Assembly (NCBI GenBank): GCA_001898415.1
Contig: MKTU01000041.1
Coordinates: 101,994-153,580 of the forward strand
Length of the DNA: 51,587 nucleotides
Source: Rhodanobacter sp. 67-28
Lineage (GTDB): Bacteria > Pseudomonadota > Gammaproteobacteria > Xanthomonadales > Rhodanobacteraceae
Reading direction: 5' to 3'
The notes under the pieces were generated by a model, which made no database searches, had not been told where the DNA came from, and saw nothing but the letters and a program-made list of their open reading frames with translations. A program made the translations under genes and the position numbers. Of this stretch, positions 39,287-49,748 are shown one piece after another; within the stretch, counting starts at the first letter, position 1, and the number at the start of each line of letters is the position of its first letter.

Positions 39287-42200
39287 TCAGCGGAAATCGC
39301 GCGAGCGACTGTCCAGCTCGCCCAGCCACGCACTCATGTCGGTGAGCCGCCGGGCGATCAGGTGGGCCACGCCGTCGACGCATTCCCACTGCCCTTCCAC
39401 GCCGAGCAGGCGCGCCTCCAGGTAGGCGCGCCGCTGCCGCTCGGCCACCTGGCTCCACACCACCACGTTGATCGCGCCGTGTTCGTCCTCGATGGTGATG
39501 AAGGTGACCCCGCTGGCGGTCTGCGGGCGCTGGCGCTGGGTGACCAGGCCGGCGGCGCGCACCGGGCTCTGGTGCGGCTGGCCGCGCAGGCTGCGCGAAT
39601 CGGCGAAACGCGCCGCGCGCAGGCGCGGGCGGATCAGTTGCAGCGGGTGCGGGCCGAGGCTGAGGCCGGTGCGCGCATAGTCCGACTGCAGGTTTTCCGC
39701 GACCGACGGCACCGGCAGCACGATGGCCTCTTCCGCCGGACTGGCGCGCCCGAACAACGGCAATTGCGGCTCGACCCCGGCCACCGCCCACTTCGCCCGA
39801 TGCCGATGGCCGGCCAGTCCGCGCAAGGCACCCGCCTCGGCCAGCAGCTCCTGCTGGCGGCGGTCGATGCCGGTGCGCTCGCACAGCTCCGTCACGTCGA
39901 CGAAGGCACGCACGGCGCGCGCCGCCGAAATCCGCCCGGCGACGTCTTCGCGAAAACCGCGCACTTGGCGCAGCCCGAGCCGCAGCGCCGGCTGATCGCG
40001 CCCGTCGTCCTCCAGCGTGCAGTCCCAGTCGCTGTGGCGCACGTCGACCGGCCGCACCGCGATGCCGTGGCGCTGCGCGTCCTGCACGATCTGGCTGGGC
40101 CCGTAGAAACCCATCGGCTGCGCGTTGAGCAGGGCGCAGGCGAACGCAGCCGGTTCGTGGCATTTCAGCCAGCAGCTGGCGTAGACGATGCCGGCGAAAC
40201 TGGCCGCGTGGCTCTCGGGAAAACCGTAGCTGCCGAAGCCCTTGATCTGCTCGAACAGTCGCGCGGCGAACTCGGCGGTGTAGCCGCGTTCGAGCATGCC
40301 GCGGATGATCCGCTCGCGGTGGTGCTCCATGCCGCCGTGACGTTTCCACGCCGCCATCGCGCGGCGCAGCTGGTCGGCCTCGCCGGCCGTGTAGCCGGCC
40401 GCCACGATCGCCAGCTTCATCACCTGCTCCTGGAACAGCGGCACGCCCAGGGTGCGTTCGAACACCGCCTTCAGATCCTCCGACGGATAGTCCACCGGCT
40501 CCTCGCCGCGCCGGCGGCGCAGGTACGGATGCACCATGTCGCCCTGGATCGGGCCGGGCCGCACGATCGCCACCTGGATCACCAGGTCGTAGAAATTTTC
40601 CGGGCGATGCCGCGGCAGCATCGCCATCTGCGCGCGACTCTCGATCTGGAACACGCCGACGGTGTCGGCACGCTGGATCATCTCGTACGTTTGCGGGTCT
40701 TCGGCCGGCAGCGTCGCCAGGCTGTAATCCTGGCCGCGATGCGCGCGCAGCAGGTCCAGGCAACGGCGCACGCAGCTGAGCATGCCCAGCGCCAGGCAAT
40801 CGACCTTGAGCAGGCGCATCGTGTCCAGGTCGTCCTTGTCCCACTGGATGATGGTGCGATCGGGCATCGCCGCGTTCTCCACCGGCACCAGCTCGGCCAG
40901 TGGCGCGTCGCTGATCACGAAACCGCCCACGTGCTGCGACAGGTGCCGCGGCATGTCGCGCAACTCGGCGGTGAGTTTCAGCACCCGGCGCAGCACCGCG
41001 CCCTGTGGATCGAAACCGTGTTCGCGCAGGCGTTCGTCCAGCGATTGCTCACCGCGCCAGCCGAAGATGCCGCTCAGCTGGTCCACCTGGTCCGGCGGCA
41101 GGCCCAGCGCCTTGGCCACGTCGCGCACGGCGCTCCTGCCGCGATAGCAGATCACCGTGGCCGCCAGCGCGGCACGCTCGCGACCGTACTTGGCATAGAT
41201 GTACTGGATCACTTCCTCGCGCCGCTCGTGCTCGAAATCCACGTCGATGTCGGGCGGCTCGTTGCGCTCCTTGCTGATGAAACGCTCCACCAGCAGGTTC
41301 ATCCGCGCCGGGTCGACCTCGGTGACGCCGAGCGCGAAACACACGGCGGAGTTGGCCGCCGAGCCGCGGCCCTGGCAGAGAATCCCCTTGCTGCGGGCGA
41401 AGTGCACGATGTCGTGCACGGTGAGGAAATAGGACTCGTACTTCAGATATTCGATCAGGCCCAGCTCGTGCTCGATCTGTGCGCGGACTTTCTCCGGCAC
41501 GCCATCCGGCCAGCGCCAGCGCATGCCTTGTTCGGTGAGATGGCGCAGCCAGCTGCTGGCGCTGTGGCCGGCCGGCACCAGTTCGGCGGGGTAGCGGTAT
41601 TCCAGTTCGTCGAGGCTGAACGTGCAGCGCGCGGCGATGGCGGTGCTTTCGAGCATCAGCGCGGCAGGGTAGATCGCACCCAGTGCCTCGCGCCGGCGCA
41701 GGTGGCGCTCGCCGTTGCGGAAGATCAGCGCGCCGGCTTCGGCCAGCGGCACGCGATGGCGGATCGCGGTCAGCGTGTTCTGCAACGCCAGCCGGCGACG
41801 CACGTGCATGTGCACGTCGCCGGCGGCAACCAGCGGCAGGTCGAGGCTGTGCCCGAGCCGCTGCAGCTCGCGCAGGCGTTGCGCGTCGTCCGGCCCGTGA
41901 TGCAGTTCCACCGCCAGCCACGCCCGCTCGGCGAAGGTGTCGCGCATCCAGCGACCGTGCGCGACATCGGGCTCGCGCCCGGGCAGCCACAGCGCAAAGG
42001 TGCCCGGCACGCCATCGGCGAGATCGGCGCGCTGCAACCGGTATGTACCCTTGGCCGCGGCGCGGCGGCCAAGGGTGATCAGTTTGCACAGTGCGGTATA
42101 GCCGGCCTTGTTCTCGCACAGCAGCACCAGTTTGGGGCCGTCGTCGAGCTGGAATTCGGCGCCGACGATCAGCTTCATGCCGGTGGCGCGCGAAGCCTCC

Positions 42201-42355
42201 AGCGCGCGCACGATGCCGGCCAGCGAACACTCGTCGGTGATCGCCAGCGCCTCGTAGCCGCAAGCCTTCGCGCGTTCGAACAATTCACGCGCGCTGGATG
42301 CGCCACGGCCGAACGAGAAGTTCGACAGGCAATGCAGCTCGGCATACGCGTTCAT
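39287..42355 (-). CDS. dnaE2: Error-prone DNA polymerase DnaE2 (ImuC)
   Basis: 1022-residue C-family polymerase of the SOS mutasome. An N-terminal PHP domain ([17 protein letters not shown]) is followed by the palm with catalytic aspartates in [20 protein letters not shown], then [59 protein letters not shown], and a C-terminal OB fold ending near [16 protein letters not shown]. Size and the [13 protein letters not shown] segment mark it as DnaE2 rather than replicative DnaE1 (about 1150+ residues). The start overlaps the imuB stop (ATGA). Last gene of a lexA-controlled operon, so damage-inducible by inference. Confidence 0.95.
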   Translation of the reverse strand: MNAYAELHCLSNFSFGRGASSARELFERAKACGYEALAITDECSLAGIVRALEASRATGMKLIVGAEFQLDDGPKLVLLCENKAGYTALCKLITLGRRAAAKGTYRLQRADLADGVPGTFALWLPGREPDVAHGRWMRDTFAERAWLAVELHHGPDDAQRLRELQRLGHSLDLPLVAAGDVHMHVRRRLALQNTLTAIRHRVPLAEAGALIFRNGERHLRRREALGAIYPAALMLESTAIAARCTFSLDELEYRYPAELVPAGHSASSWLRHLTEQGMRWRWPDGVPEKVRAQIEHELGLIEYLKYESYFLTVHDIVHFARSKGILCQGRGSAANSAVCFALGVTEVDPARMNLLVERFISKERNEPPDIDVDFEHERREEVIQYIYAKYGRERAALAATVICYRGRSAVRDVAKALGLPPDQVDQLSGIFGWRGEQSLDERLREHGFDPQGAVLRRVLKLTAELRDMPRHLSQHVGGFVISDAPLAELVPVENAAMPDRTIIQWDKDDLDTMRLLKVDCLALGMLSCVRRCLDLLRAHRGQDYSLATLPAEDPQTYEMIQRADTVGVFQIESRAQMAMLPRHRPENFYDLVIQVAIVRPGPIQGDMVHPYLRRRRGEEPVDYPSEDLKAVFERTLGVPLFQEQVMKLAIVAAGYTAGEADQLRRAMAAWKRHGGMEHHRERIIRGMLERGYTAEFAARLFEQIKGFGSYGFPESHAASFAGIVYASCWLKCHEPAAFACALLNAQPMGFYGPSQIVQDAQRHGIAVRPVDVRHSDWDCTLEDDGRDQPALRLGLRQVRGFREDVAGRISAARAVRAFVDVTELCERTGIDRRQQELLAEAGALRGLAGHRHRAKWAVAGVEPQLPLFGRASPAEEAIVLPVPSVAENLQSDYARTGLSLGPHPLQLIRPRLRAARFADSRSLRGQPHQSPVRAAGLVTQRQRPQTASGVTFITIEDEHGAINVVVWSQVAERQRRAYLEARLLGVEGQWECVDGVAHLIARRLTDMSAWLGELDSRSRDFR

Positions 42356-43752
42356 GCGAACCAGCCGTGCAGCATCCAGCCATCGCGCTCGCCCGGCGTG
42401 CAGAACGCCCAGCCGCGTTGGCCTTGCGCGGTTTCCACCACGTAGTAGTCACGGCACACCTCGCCGCCATCCCACCAGCCGGTTTCCAGCCGCTCGGGGC
42501 CGGCCAGGATCTGTGGCGCGGGGCCGCGCAGGGGAATCGGCCGCTCGAACAGCCAGGTCGGTCGCGGCGAGGGTTCCTGCCAGCCGGCATCGTGGGCCGT
42601 CACTTTCTGCGCCAGCTCGGGCCGCGGATCGGTGGTGCTGCCCAGCCGATGCACGGCGCGATCGCCCAGCCGCGCGCGCAGGCGTTCGCGCAACTGTTCG
42701 ATCGGCAACGCATTGGCGGGGCGTTCGTCGAACAGGTCGCGGCCGGCCGGCACGAACGCAGGCAGGTCGCGCGCGATCAGGCGCATGGCCAGCACCGGCT
42801 GCGGCAATTGCACCTGCTCCAGTCGTCCGCGTGCCAGTTCGAACAGCATGCCGGCCTCGCGCTCGGGTGCGAGCAGGCCCACCTTCACCTCGGTGTGTCC
42901 CTCGCGATGTTCCAGCTGCAACGTGAAACGCTGCACGCCGCCGTCGCGACCGGCCAGGTAGGCGGACAGGTCGGCCGTCATCCGACGCAGCGGAAACACC
43001 AGCGCGCCGATGGCTTCGACTTCATGCGTGAGTTCGATGCGCAGGTCGAAGCGGTCGGGTGGCCGATACGCTTCCAGGCCGGCCGGGGCCGCGCCGGTCA
43101 GCCGATCCAGCGCCAGCAGCAACTCCGCACCGAAGCGCCGGCGCAGGCCGTCGCGCGGCAGCGCCAGCAACTGGCCCAGCGTGCGGATGCCCATGCCCGG
43201 CAAGGCGTCGGCCGCCGCCGCAGGCAGGCGACTCTGCGACAGCGGGATGCGCTGCAGCGCGTGGCGCAGTTGCTCGTCGGTGAGCACCACTTGGCCGTCG
43301 GCGACACCGGTCAGCACGTGGGCCGCATGCGGCGTGGGCGCGGCGCTGATCCGGTGGCGGAAACCCAGCGCATCGAGATCGGCACGCAGCAGGCTTTCCA
43401 GCCGCGGCCACGAGCCGAACAGGTTCAGGCTGCGGCTGACCTCCAGCACGATCGCGTGCGGCAACAGGCTCACCTCGGCGCTGTAGCGATAGGCCACCGC
43501 GGCCAGGAACCGATGCCAGTGGTCGACCCGCTCAGGCTGGTACGGCAGCGCCTCGAATTGCGCCAGCAGCGCCTGCGCCGCGCTCAGCCGCTGACCCACG
43601 CGCAGGCCGGCGTCGCGCGCGGCCGCGTTCGCCGCCACGATGCTGCGCGCATGTCCGGTGCCGGCCACCAGCACCAGCGGGCCCGCGTCCGGGCGGCGGC
43701 GGAGGACACCGTCCAGTGCCAGCTGCGGCAACAAGATGCAAGCCCACAACAT
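42352..43752 (-). CDS. imuB: ImuB, catalytically inactive Y-family polymerase homologue
   Basis: 466 residues with a Y-family core: [38 protein letters not shown], and the finger/helix-hairpin-helix region [23 protein letters not shown]. Where active DinB/UmuC have a metal-binding DE pair, this protein reads [17 protein letters not shown], consistent with ImuB, which acts as the hub linking ImuA, DnaE2 and the beta clamp. It lies 12 bases after imuA and is coupled to dnaE2 by an ATGA overlap. Confidence 0.92.
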   Translation of the reverse strand: MLWACILLPQLALDGVLRRRPDAGPLVLVAGTGHARSIVAANAAARDAGLRVGQRLSAAQALLAQFEALPYQPERVDHWHRFLAAVAYRYSAEVSLLPHAIVLEVSRSLNLFGSWPRLESLLRADLDALGFRHRISAAPTPHAAHVLTGVADGQVVLTDEQLRHALQRIPLSQSRLPAAAADALPGMGIRTLGQLLALPRDGLRRRFGAELLLALDRLTGAAPAGLEAYRPPDRFDLRIELTHEVEAIGALVFPLRRMTADLSAYLAGRDGGVQRFTLQLEHREGHTEVKVGLLAPEREAGMLFELARGRLEQVQLPQPVLAMRLIARDLPAFVPAGRDLFDERPANALPIEQLRERLRARLGDRAVHRLGSTTDPRPELAQKVTAHDAGWQEPSPRPTWLFERPIPLRGPAPQILAGPERLETGWWDGGEVCRDYYVVETAQGQRGWAFCTPGERDGWMLHGWFA

Positions 43753-43764
43753 GCGCGGCCACCA

Positions 43765-44391
43765 TCAATGCAGCGCCGCGGTGGGCAGCGGCAGCGGTTG
43801 CGCCGGCACCGCGCCGCCCCGGCATTTGCGCACCCATACCCGCGCCTGCGGCCGTGCCTCCAGCTCCAGCCGCAACGCCGCCGGCGAGGCATTGGAGAGA
43901 TGCCGGCGATCACGGAACGCGAAGGCCAGCGCGCGGCCGCCGTCGGCCGCCACCTGCAGGCGCCGCAGCGCGCGATCGTCCGCCTGCCGCGGCCACGCCA
44001 GCACCGCCGCGCAGCTGCCCGAGCGCAGGCATTGCTCCGTCGCCCACAGCACGTCGGCCTCGGTCGCGTTGACGATCTCGACCCGACGCATGTCCACGCC
44101 GTGCTGGCGCCAACCGGCCACGCAGGGCAGATACGGCGGCGCCACCAGCACCACCGGCCGCGCACCCTGGCTGAGGCGCGCCAGCGTGGGCAGCACCAGT
44201 TGCAGTTCGCCCACGCCATCCAGCGGCAGCAGGATTTCCGACAGCGCCGCCGCCGGCCAGCCGCCGCTGGGCAGCACCGCATCCAGCGCGGCCCAGCCGG
44301 TCGGCTGCTCGCCGGCCGGCGGCGGCTCGGCCCGGCCGCGCCAGACCCGGCGCGCATCGAGCAGGTTCGACAGTGGCACCACGGCCGCCAT
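43765..44391 (-). CDS. imuA: ImuA, RecA-like component of the SOS mutasome
   Basis: 208 residues. The N-terminus VVPLSNLLDARRVWRGRAEP and 'PTGWAALDAVLPSGGWPAAA' followed by LSEILLP match ImuA (SulA/RecA-like). The Walker A region is degenerate (PSGGWPAAALSEI in place of GxxxxGK[ST]), as usual in ImuA, which is not thought to act as a full recombinase. The start overlaps the lexA stop (ATGA). Confidence 0.92.
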   Translation of the reverse strand: MAAVVPLSNLLDARRVWRGRAEPPPAGEQPTGWAALDAVLPSGGWPAAALSEILLPLDGVGELQLVLPTLARLSQGARPVVLVAPPYLPCVAGWRQHGVDMRRVEIVNATEADVLWATEQCLRSGSCAAVLAWPRQADDRALRRLQVAADGGRALAFAFRDRRHLSNASPAALRLELEARPQARVWVRKCRGGAVPAQPLPLPTAALH

Positions 44392-45011
44392 CAGCCGCCC
44401 CTCAGCAGGCCGGCGAACAGGCCTTCGATGGCGAAATCCTCGGTGGGGTCGGGGTCGATCGGCTGATAGCCGGGGCTGTTCGGCAGCAGCCGGATCACCT
44501 CGCCCTGCCAGTACAGCCGCTTGATCGTGAAGCGGTCGCCGCCGACGCGCGCCGCCACCACCTGGCCGTGCCGCGCCACCGGCGTGGCATGCACGCCGAC
44601 CAGGTCCTGGTCGAGGATGCCCTCGTCGCGCATCGAGTCGCCGACCACCCGCACCAGGTAATCCGGCGTGAGCCGGAACAGCCAGCGCGACACCCGCAGG
44701 CTGCGCTCGATCCGCGACTCGGAAAACAGCGGCTCGCCGGCGGCGATGCGGCCGACCAGCGGCAGCTCCAGGGTATCGGCATCCAGCGCGTCGGGCGCAT
44801 CCACAAGGCGGATGCCGCGCGAGCGGTGCGGCTCGATCGCCAGCCGCCCCTTGGCCTCCAGCGAACGCACGTGCTTGAGCACCGCGCTGACGTGGGGCAG
44901 GCCCATCGCCTGGCCGATCTCCTCCAGCGTGGGCGCCTGCCCATCCCGTGCCACGCGGGCGCGGATGAACTCGAGGATGTTGGACTGGCGGCTGGTCAGG
45001 TGCAGGCTCAT
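44391..45011 (-). CDS. lexA: LexA-family SOS repressor of the imuA-imuB-dnaE2 operon
   Basis: 206 residues. The N-terminal winged helix (LTSRQSNILEFIRARVARDG, then APTLEEIGQAMGLPHVSAV) is followed by the S24 autoprotease domain. The cleavage site is probably the Ala-Gly in GRIAAGEPLF; the catalytic serine lies in VRVVGDSMRDEGI and the lysine in DRFTIKRLYW. Its first gene position and the palindrome 10 bases upstream indicate autoregulation. This is the LexA type usually found in front of imuA-imuB-dnaE2 cassettes ('LexA2'); a second lexA next to recA is likely elsewhere. The HTH differs enough that it probably reads its own operator. Confidence 0.93.
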   Translation of the reverse strand: MSLHLTSRQSNILEFIRARVARDGQAPTLEEIGQAMGLPHVSAVLKHVRSLEAKGRLAIEPHRSRGIRLVDAPDALDADTLELPLVGRIAAGEPLFSESRIERSLRVSRWLFRLTPDYLVRVVGDSMRDEGILDQDLVGVHATPVARHGQVVAARVGGDRFTIKRLYWQGEVIRLLPNSPGYQPIDPDPTEDFAIEGLFAGLLRGG

Positions 45012-45020
45012 GGTTTCGGC

Positions 45021-45044
45021 ATTTTCACCTAAAAAGGTGAAAAT
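45021..45044. promoter_or_regulatory. 24-bp palindrome upstream of lexA: probable SOS operator
   Basis: ATTTTCACCT (45021-45030), AAAA, AGGTGAAAAT (45035-45044): perfect ten-base arms, 9 bases upstream of the lexA start codon. It does not match the E. coli CTGT-N8-ACAG box, so it would be a distinct LexA2 site. Confidence 0.8.
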
Positions 45045-45075
45045 TGAAAGTGCCCGGAAATCATCCCCGCCGACC

Positions 45076-46143
45076 TCAATTGCGCAGCGGCACCCGCGCG
45101 CGGTGGTCCGCGTCGGCGTTGCGGCCGAGCACGTCGGCACGTTGCAGGGCCCGCCGCGCGTGGCGCTCCTCGCCCAGTTGCCGATAGACCCGGGCCAGCC
45201 CGAGGTAGAAACGCGGGTCGCCGTGGTACAGCCGGATGGCGCGCCGGTAGTGCTGCACCGCGCCGGCGTAGTCGCCCCGTTTTTCGTCGTCCATGGCCAG
45301 CAGGAACTGGAAGTACGGGTCCTTCTGCTGCACCTTTTCCAGTCGCTGCTGGAAGCGGGCGCGGCGCGCCTCGTCGCCCTGGCTGCGATACAGCGTGACC
45401 AGGTTGAACAGCGCGCCTGCATGCGTCGGGTCCAGCGCCAGCGCCTGCAGATAGTTGCGCTCGGCGCCGCGCAGGTCCCCCAGGCGCAGCCGCAACACGC
45501 CGGCATTGGCCCGACCGCTGGCATAGCGCGGCGCCAGCTGCAGCGTCATCGCCATGTAGGGGGCGGCGACCTTCGGGTCGTCGTCGGCCAGCAATTCGGC
45601 GGCGCGGTTGTTGTAGTAGAGCGCCAGCAGGCGCTGGTCGGGAATCGGCTCGGGCTGGTGCCGCGCCAGCACCTCGTCGCGGGCCACGTCGACGGTGTAG
45701 CGCATGCGGCCGATGGCGACTTGCGCATTGACGTGGTTGAAGCGGTAGACCACGTTGTCCTGCACGCGCCAAGCCACGACGTCGTCGATCTCCTGCGCGC
45801 GGGCCTCCAGCCCGGCCTCGCGCGCCAGCGCCACGGTGAGCAGGGTGAAGGTGAGGCAGTTGGCCTGGCGCAGCCGGTACGCCTGCGCCACCGTCAAGGT
45901 GGCGTCGGCGGCGTAGGTCATGCCCAGGCCGGAAGGATCGAACAGGAACGCCACCAGGCGCTGCAGCCGCTGCCGCTCCGACCCGCCGCCGCCGATGACC
46001 TGCTGCTGCAGTTGCGCGCGCAAGGCCGGCGGAATCGCCATGACCTGTTCGGGAGGAGGCATCGGCTCCGGCGGCGGCATGGCCGGGGCGGGCGCGGTGA
46101 CCACCGACCACGCCAGAATCGCCGCATGCATCCAGGCCACCAT
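45076..46143 (-). CDS. Transglutaminase-like and TPR protein, exported
   Basis: 355 residues. The N-terminus is a hydrophobic probable signal (MHAAILAWSVVTAPAPA). Residues about 60-190 resemble a bacterial transglutaminase/cysteine-protease fold: LRQANCLTFTLLTVALAREA gives the cysteine and YRFNHVNAQVAIG the histidine. Residues about 215-340 are TPR repeats (GVLRLRLGDLRGAERNYLQA, ALALDPTHAGALFNLVTLYR, HYRRAIRLYHGDPRFYLGLA). The ATG at 46143 has GGAGGG upstream. Proteins of this layout occur in Xanthomonadales and Pseudomonas; the substrate is unknown. Monocistronic. Confidence 0.8.
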   Translation of the reverse strand: MVAWMHAAILAWSVVTAPAPAMPPPEPMPPPEQVMAIPPALRAQLQQQVIGGGGSERQRLQRLVAFLFDPSGLGMTYAADATLTVAQAYRLRQANCLTFTLLTVALAREAGLEARAQEIDDVVAWRVQDNVVYRFNHVNAQVAIGRMRYTVDVARDEVLARHQPEPIPDQRLLALYYNNRAAELLADDDPKVAAPYMAMTLQLAPRYASGRANAGVLRLRLGDLRGAERNYLQALALDPTHAGALFNLVTLYRSQGDEARRARFQQRLEKVQQKDPYFQFLLAMDDEKRGDYAGAVQHYRRAIRLYHGDPRFYLGLARVYRQLGEERHARRALQRADVLGRNADADHRARVPLRN

Positions 46144-46225
46144 GCCGGAACCCTCCACGCACAAGGCGGGAACGTTTGACGCGGCCAGTCTAGACCTTTT
46201 CGCACGCACCGAACGGCGCGGTGAA

Positions 46226-46885
46226 TCAGGCCTTGCGCAGCAGCCGGTACGCGGCGGTCTCCAGTGCGCTCACCCCTTCGGCGGCGAAGCCCGGCTGCTC
46301 GGCCAGGATGTCGCGGCGCTCCAGCAACTCCACCACCCAGTCGCGGCCGTAACGCTCGCGCACCTCGGCCTCGGACACGGCAAACGGCGGGCCCTGCTTT
46401 TCGTGCGGCGGATAGTCGAGCGTGATCAGCAGGCCGCGGCAGCCGGCAGGCAGCTGCGCATGCACTTCGTCCACGTAGCGACGGCGCAGCTCCGGCGGCA
46501 GCGCGATCAGCGCGGCGCGGTCGTACACCGCCGAGCAATCGGCGAGGAGGTCGGCATCGAGCCCGAACACGTCGCCGCAGATCAGCTCGATGTTGCCGGC
46601 CACGTGGCGACGGCCACAGGCCGAGGCGGACACCTGCGGCGTCAGTTCGTGTTCGGCGAAGAACTGCTCCACTGCCAGCGGCGACAGCTCCACGCCCAGC
46701 ACGCGATGCCCCTGCGCGGCCAGCCAGACCATGTCCAGCGACTTGCCGGCCAGCGGCACCAGCACGCGGGTGTCCGGCGCCAGTGCCAGCGCCGACCAGT
46801 GCGCGAGCAGCAACGGCGTGGGTCGATCCTGATGAAAGCCGGTGCGACCCTCGCGCCAGCGCCGATGCCAGAATTCGGGTTCCAT
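46226..46885 (-). CDS. tpm: Thiopurine S-methyltransferase family protein
   Basis: 219-residue SAM-dependent methyltransferase. '[20 protein letters not shown]' is the diagnostic N-terminus of bacterial Tpm; [20 protein letters not shown] is SAM motif [18 protein letters not shown] motif II, and [18 protein letters not shown] the downstream signature. Bacterial Tpm methylates thiopurines and also oxyanions of selenium or tellurium. Length is normal. Lies between unrelated minus-strand genes. Confidence 0.93.
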   Translation of the reverse strand: MEPEFWHRRWREGRTGFHQDRPTPLLLAHWSALALAPDTRVLVPLAGKSLDMVWLAAQGHRVLGVELSPLAVEQFFAEHELTPQVSASACGRRHVAGNIELICGDVFGLDADLLADCSAVYDRAALIALPPELRRRYVDEVHAQLPAGCRGLLITLDYPPHEKQGPPFAVSEAEVRERYGRDWVVELLERRDILAEQPGFAAEGVSALETAAYRLLRKA

Positions 46886-46938
46886 GGCCTGTCTCCGGTG
46901 AACATGCCCGCGCACGGTAACAGGGTGTGCGTGACGCT

Positions 46939-47241
46939 TCAGCCGTGCCGGACCAGCCAGCGCAGATAGCCCAGATACAGCACGGTGGCCACCAGCGGCA
47001 GCGCATGCCAGGCGTATGCACCGGCGCCGCCACCGCACACTTGCAGGCCCAGCACGATGAGCGCGCTGCACAGGCAGGCACCGGGCAGCACGAAGATCGA
47101 CAGGTTCAGCACCCGCAACTGGCGCGGGCGCAGCGAACGCCCGCTGGCCATGCCGCCGCCGGAAAATGCCACCAGCATGAACAGCAGATACGCCAGCAGC
47201 AGCTGGCCGAACACTCCCAGCAAGGTCCATCCCCACGACAT
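46939..47241 (-). CDS. Small three-helix membrane protein, unknown
   Basis: 100 residues from the ATG at 47241, which has a GGGGGAAA ribosome site. Hydrophobic helices: [56 protein letters not shown]. No motif recognised. Located just downstream of a divergent AHSA1/ArsR pair on the other strand. Confidence 0.75.
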   Translation of the reverse strand: MSWGWTLLGVFGQLLLAYLLFMLVAFSGGGMASGRSLRPRQLRVLNLSIFVLPGACLCSALIVLGLQVCGGGAGAYAWHALPLVATVLYLGYLRWLVRHG

Positions 47242-47371
47242 GCCGTTTCCCCCTTGCGCGCCACGCCGGCGAAGTATCGCAGGCCTTCCCCGACAGGTGC
47301 TGGCGACCGGAAACCGGCGGCAGCAATCGAGCAACTGAAAGATTGCATATCAGGCGCGGCGCGTGCATCAT

Positions 47372-47387
47372 GCAACCTCAAGGTTGC
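47372..47387. promoter_or_regulatory. Palindromic operator candidate upstream of the AHSA1/ArsR pair
   Basis: GCAACCT-CA-AGGTTGC, perfect seven-base arms, 15 bases before the ATG at 47403. The position and symmetry fit autoregulation by the ArsR-type repressor encoded as the second gene. Confidence 0.65.
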
Positions 47388-47402
47388 CATTGAGGATGAC
47401 CC

Positions 47403-47894
47403 ATGAGTTCGTCGACCGATCGCATCGAACAACACATCCTGCTCCGTGCACCGCTCGAACGGGTGTGGCACGCATTGACCGACGCCCGCGCATTCGGCGC
47501 CTGGTTCGGCATGGCGCTGGACGGCCCCTTCGTCGCCGGGCAGCCGATCACCGGCACGATCCAGCCCACCCAGGTCGACGCCGACGTCGCAAAGTTGCAG
47601 GCGCCGCATGCCGGCACGCCGTTCACGCTGTACGTCGAGCGCATCGAACCGATGCGCGTGTTCGCCTGGCGCTGGCACCCCTACGCGATCGAGGCGGAGA
47701 TGGACTACGACAAGGAGCCGACCACCCTGGTCACCTTCGAACTCGAAGCGGTGGCCGAGGGCATCATGCTGCGGCTCACCGAGTCCGGCTTCGACCGGTT
47801 GCCGGCCGCGCGCCGCGACGCCGCACTGCGCGCCAACGCCGGTGGCTGGGCCATGCAGATGGGCAATATCGAGAAATATGTCGCCGCGCACTGA
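47403..47894 (+). CDS. SRPBCC/AHSA1-domain protein
   Basis: 163-residue START-like fold of the Aha1/AHSA1 family: IEQHILLRAPLERVWHALTD starts the first strand and helix, AWFGMALDGPFVAGQPITG the next strands, and AGGWAMQMGNIEKYVAAH the long C-terminal helix over the ligand cavity. The ligand is unknown. GAGGA precedes the ATG. The 3' end overlaps an ArsR-family gene by 17 bases; this gene pair is widespread, and the SRPBCC member is typically controlled by the ArsR partner. Confidence 0.9.
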   Translation: MSSSTDRIEQHILLRAPLERVWHALTDARAFGAWFGMALDGPFVAGQPITGTIQPTQVDADVAKLQAPHAGTPFTLYVERIEPMRVFAWRWHPYAIEAEMDYDKEPTTLVTFELEAVAEGIMLRLTESGFDRLPAARRDAALRANAGGWAMQMGNIEKYVAAH

Positions 47895-48231
47895 ACGCTC
47901 CCGACACAAGGCCGCCGCGTTGTCCGCCAGCGCGCCGGTGTTCGCGGCGCTGGGCGATGCCACCCGGCTGCGGCTGGTCGTCGCGCTGTGTGCCGGCGGC
48001 GCGCTGTCGATTGCGCAGCTCACCGCGGGTACCACCATCACCCGCCAGGCAGTCACCAAGCATTTGCAGGTGCTTGCCGATGCCGGCCTGGTGCAGGACT
48101 TGCGCCAGGGCCGGGAGCGGCTGTGGGAGTTCACGCCGGCGCGGCTGGACGAGGCGCGCCAGGCGCTGGACGCGATCAGCGCGCAGTGGGGCGCGGCGCT
48201 GGCGCGGCTGCAGCGTTTCGTCGAATCGTGA
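47878..48231 (+). CDS. ArsR-family transcriptional regulator
   Basis: 117 residues with an ArsR/SmtB winged helix: PVFAALGDATRLRLVVALCA, AQLTAGTTITRQAVTKHLQV (recognition helix), LADAGLVQDLRQGRERLWEF (wing). No metal-binding ELCVCD box is visible, so it is not an arsenic or metal sensor of that kind. The overlap with the SRPBCC gene and the palindrome at 47372-47387 suggest autoregulation of the pair. Confidence 0.9.
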   Translation: MSPRTERSRHKAAALSASAPVFAALGDATRLRLVVALCAGGALSIAQLTAGTTITRQAVTKHLQVLADAGLVQDLRQGRERLWEFTPARLDEARQALDAISAQWGAALARLQRFVES

Positions 48232-48300
48232 TGGCGAGCGCGGGCTGCCGAGGTGCCGCGGTGGATACAACGGCGGCGTGATGCGCCGAAGCCGGGGCGC

Positions 48301-48786
48301 CTATGGCGCGCGGCAGCTCGACGGCAGGTAGGCGGCCTTGAGCGTGGTGCGGTTGGTGCCGATGGCCGACATGCCCTCCGGTGCCGGCGATTCGCCGCAG
48401 GCCCAGGCAATCGGGCTGTGCGGGCTGCCCTTCACCACCAGCGGCCGCAGGCTCAGCACCTGGCCTTGCAGGGCGCTGTTGATGTTCCTGTCGCGGAAAC
48501 GGATGTTGATCACGCCGTCGTCGACGGTCACCGCGCCCACGTAATGGCCGATGATCGACCCCGCCGACGGCACGCCGCTGGCGTGGTTGTCCGCAGGGAA
48601 GTGACCGAACTGGCGGTAGTAGTCGACGATCTTCGGCTGCACGAACGAGCCCAGCGAGAACGCCTCGGTGGTCTGCGCGCGAATGACGTAGCTCTGGTAC
48701 GCCGGGATCGCGATCGCCGCGAGGATGCCGATGATGGCCACGACGATCATCAGTTCGATAAGCGTGAATCCGCGTTTGCGTGTCAT
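48301..48786 (-). CDS. Type IV pilin (PilA-like)
   Basis: 161-residue prepilin. A short leader, MTRKRG, precedes [20 protein letters not shown] with the prepilin-peptidase site after glycine and Glu5 in place. It then has the usual [17 protein letters not shown] and a C-terminal pair of cysteines ([11 protein letters not shown] and YLPSSCRAP) forming the D-loop. It shares the ending NRTTL..YLPxSCR with the divergent pilin at 49749. It is encoded after a GspF/PilC-like gene with 2 bases between them. A major pilin or a pseudopilin are both possible. Confidence 0.92.
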   Translation of the reverse strand: MTRKRGFTLIELMIVVAIIGILAAIAIPAYQSYVIRAQTTEAFSLGSFVQPKIVDYYRQFGHFPADNHASGVPSAGSIIGHYVGAVTVDDGVINIRFRDRNINSALQGQVLSLRPLVVKGSPHSPIAWACGESPAPEGMSAIGTNRTTLKAAYLPSSCRAP

Positions 48787-48788
48787 CC

Positions 48789-49742
48789 TCAATGCACTCC
48801 CACCATGCTGGCGACCGAAAAAATCGGGATGTAAAGCACCGTGACCATGACGCCGATCAGGATGTAGAACAGCACGCGCGAGGCCAGGATCAGGCGGTCG
48901 CGCGACGATTCGAGTTGGGCCTGGGCGGTGGTCCAGTGCAGGCGGCGCTGCCATTCCAGTTCCACGCCGAACGTGCCCAGGCGCTCGGCCTGCGCGAGCT
49001 TTTCGCCCAGTTCGCCGGCGAGCGGCGTCCCCGCTGGCCAGCCGGCCACCCGCAGGGCCGGCTCCAGCACCGCCGCATCCGTCACCCCTGCCGCCTTGAG
49101 CGCAGCGGCAAACTCCAGGCAGCGCAGCACCTGGTAGGCGGCCGCGCCCTTGCCATCCAGCCAGCCGGCACGGGCGCGCCCCAGCGGTTGCAGCTGCGCC
49201 ATGCGACGACGCATGCGCAGCCATCGCGTCGCCAGCAGCACCAGCATGATGGCCATCACCAGCAGCGGCGCGAACAGGCGGATGGCGCCGTTCGCGGCGA
49301 TCCAGTCGGCGGCGCCGTGCACGCCCAGCGTGCGGTCGAGGTGACTGAAGGCCGGCAGCACGTAGGTCGCGTAGATGAGCGCGATCACCAGCGCCAGGCC
49401 CAGCAGGAACAGCACGTACGAAAGAAAGGTGCGCACCGGCCGCCACCAGTCCAGCGCGAACAGCCGCGCCTCGGCCAGCGAGTGGATGAACGCGGCTTGC
49501 ACGCCGGCCGCGCTGCCGCCAAGTTCCTTCGCTGCCGCAGCCAGGCGCGGGCCCATGCCGGCATCGGCGAAGCGGGCCGGGCCGCCCGCCGCATCGCCGC
49601 CACCGAGCAGCGCCACGGCATCCGCGCCCAGCACCTCGCGCAACCGCGCATGCGCCGCCGGCTCGTCCAGGCCGCTGGCGAGCAGATGCGCGTACTGGCG
49701 CGTCACGAAATCGCGGGAGTCATCCAGCTTCGAGGCATCCAT
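48789..49742 (-). CDS. GspF/PilC-like inner-membrane platform protein, divergent
   Basis: 317 residues. Layout as in GspF/PilC: a cytoplasmic helical domain (about 1-95: [20 protein letters not shown]), two central membrane helices ([37 protein letters not shown]), a second cytoplasmic domain ([20 protein letters not shown]), and a terminal helix, [19 protein letters not shown], followed by SVASMVGVH, close to the usual 'YLPIF' ending. It is shorter and less conserved than PilC. The ATG at 49742 is preferred. Flanked by two pilin genes in one operon, which supports a pilus or pseudopilus assembly role; no ATPase gene is in view. Confidence 0.7.
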   Translation of the reverse strand: MDASKLDDSRDFVTRQYAHLLASGLDEPAAHARLREVLGADAVALLGGGDAAGGPARFADAGMGPRLAAAAKELGGSAAGVQAAFIHSLAEARLFALDWWRPVRTFLSYVLFLLGLALVIALIYATYVLPAFSHLDRTLGVHGAADWIAANGAIRLFAPLLVMAIMLVLLATRWLRMRRRMAQLQPLGRARAGWLDGKGAAAYQVLRCLEFAAALKAAGVTDAAVLEPALRVAGWPAGTPLAGELGEKLAQAERLGTFGVELEWQRRLHWTTAQAQLESSRDRLILASRVLFYILIGVMVTVLYIPIFSVASMVGVH

Positions 49743-49748
49743 TCGCAA

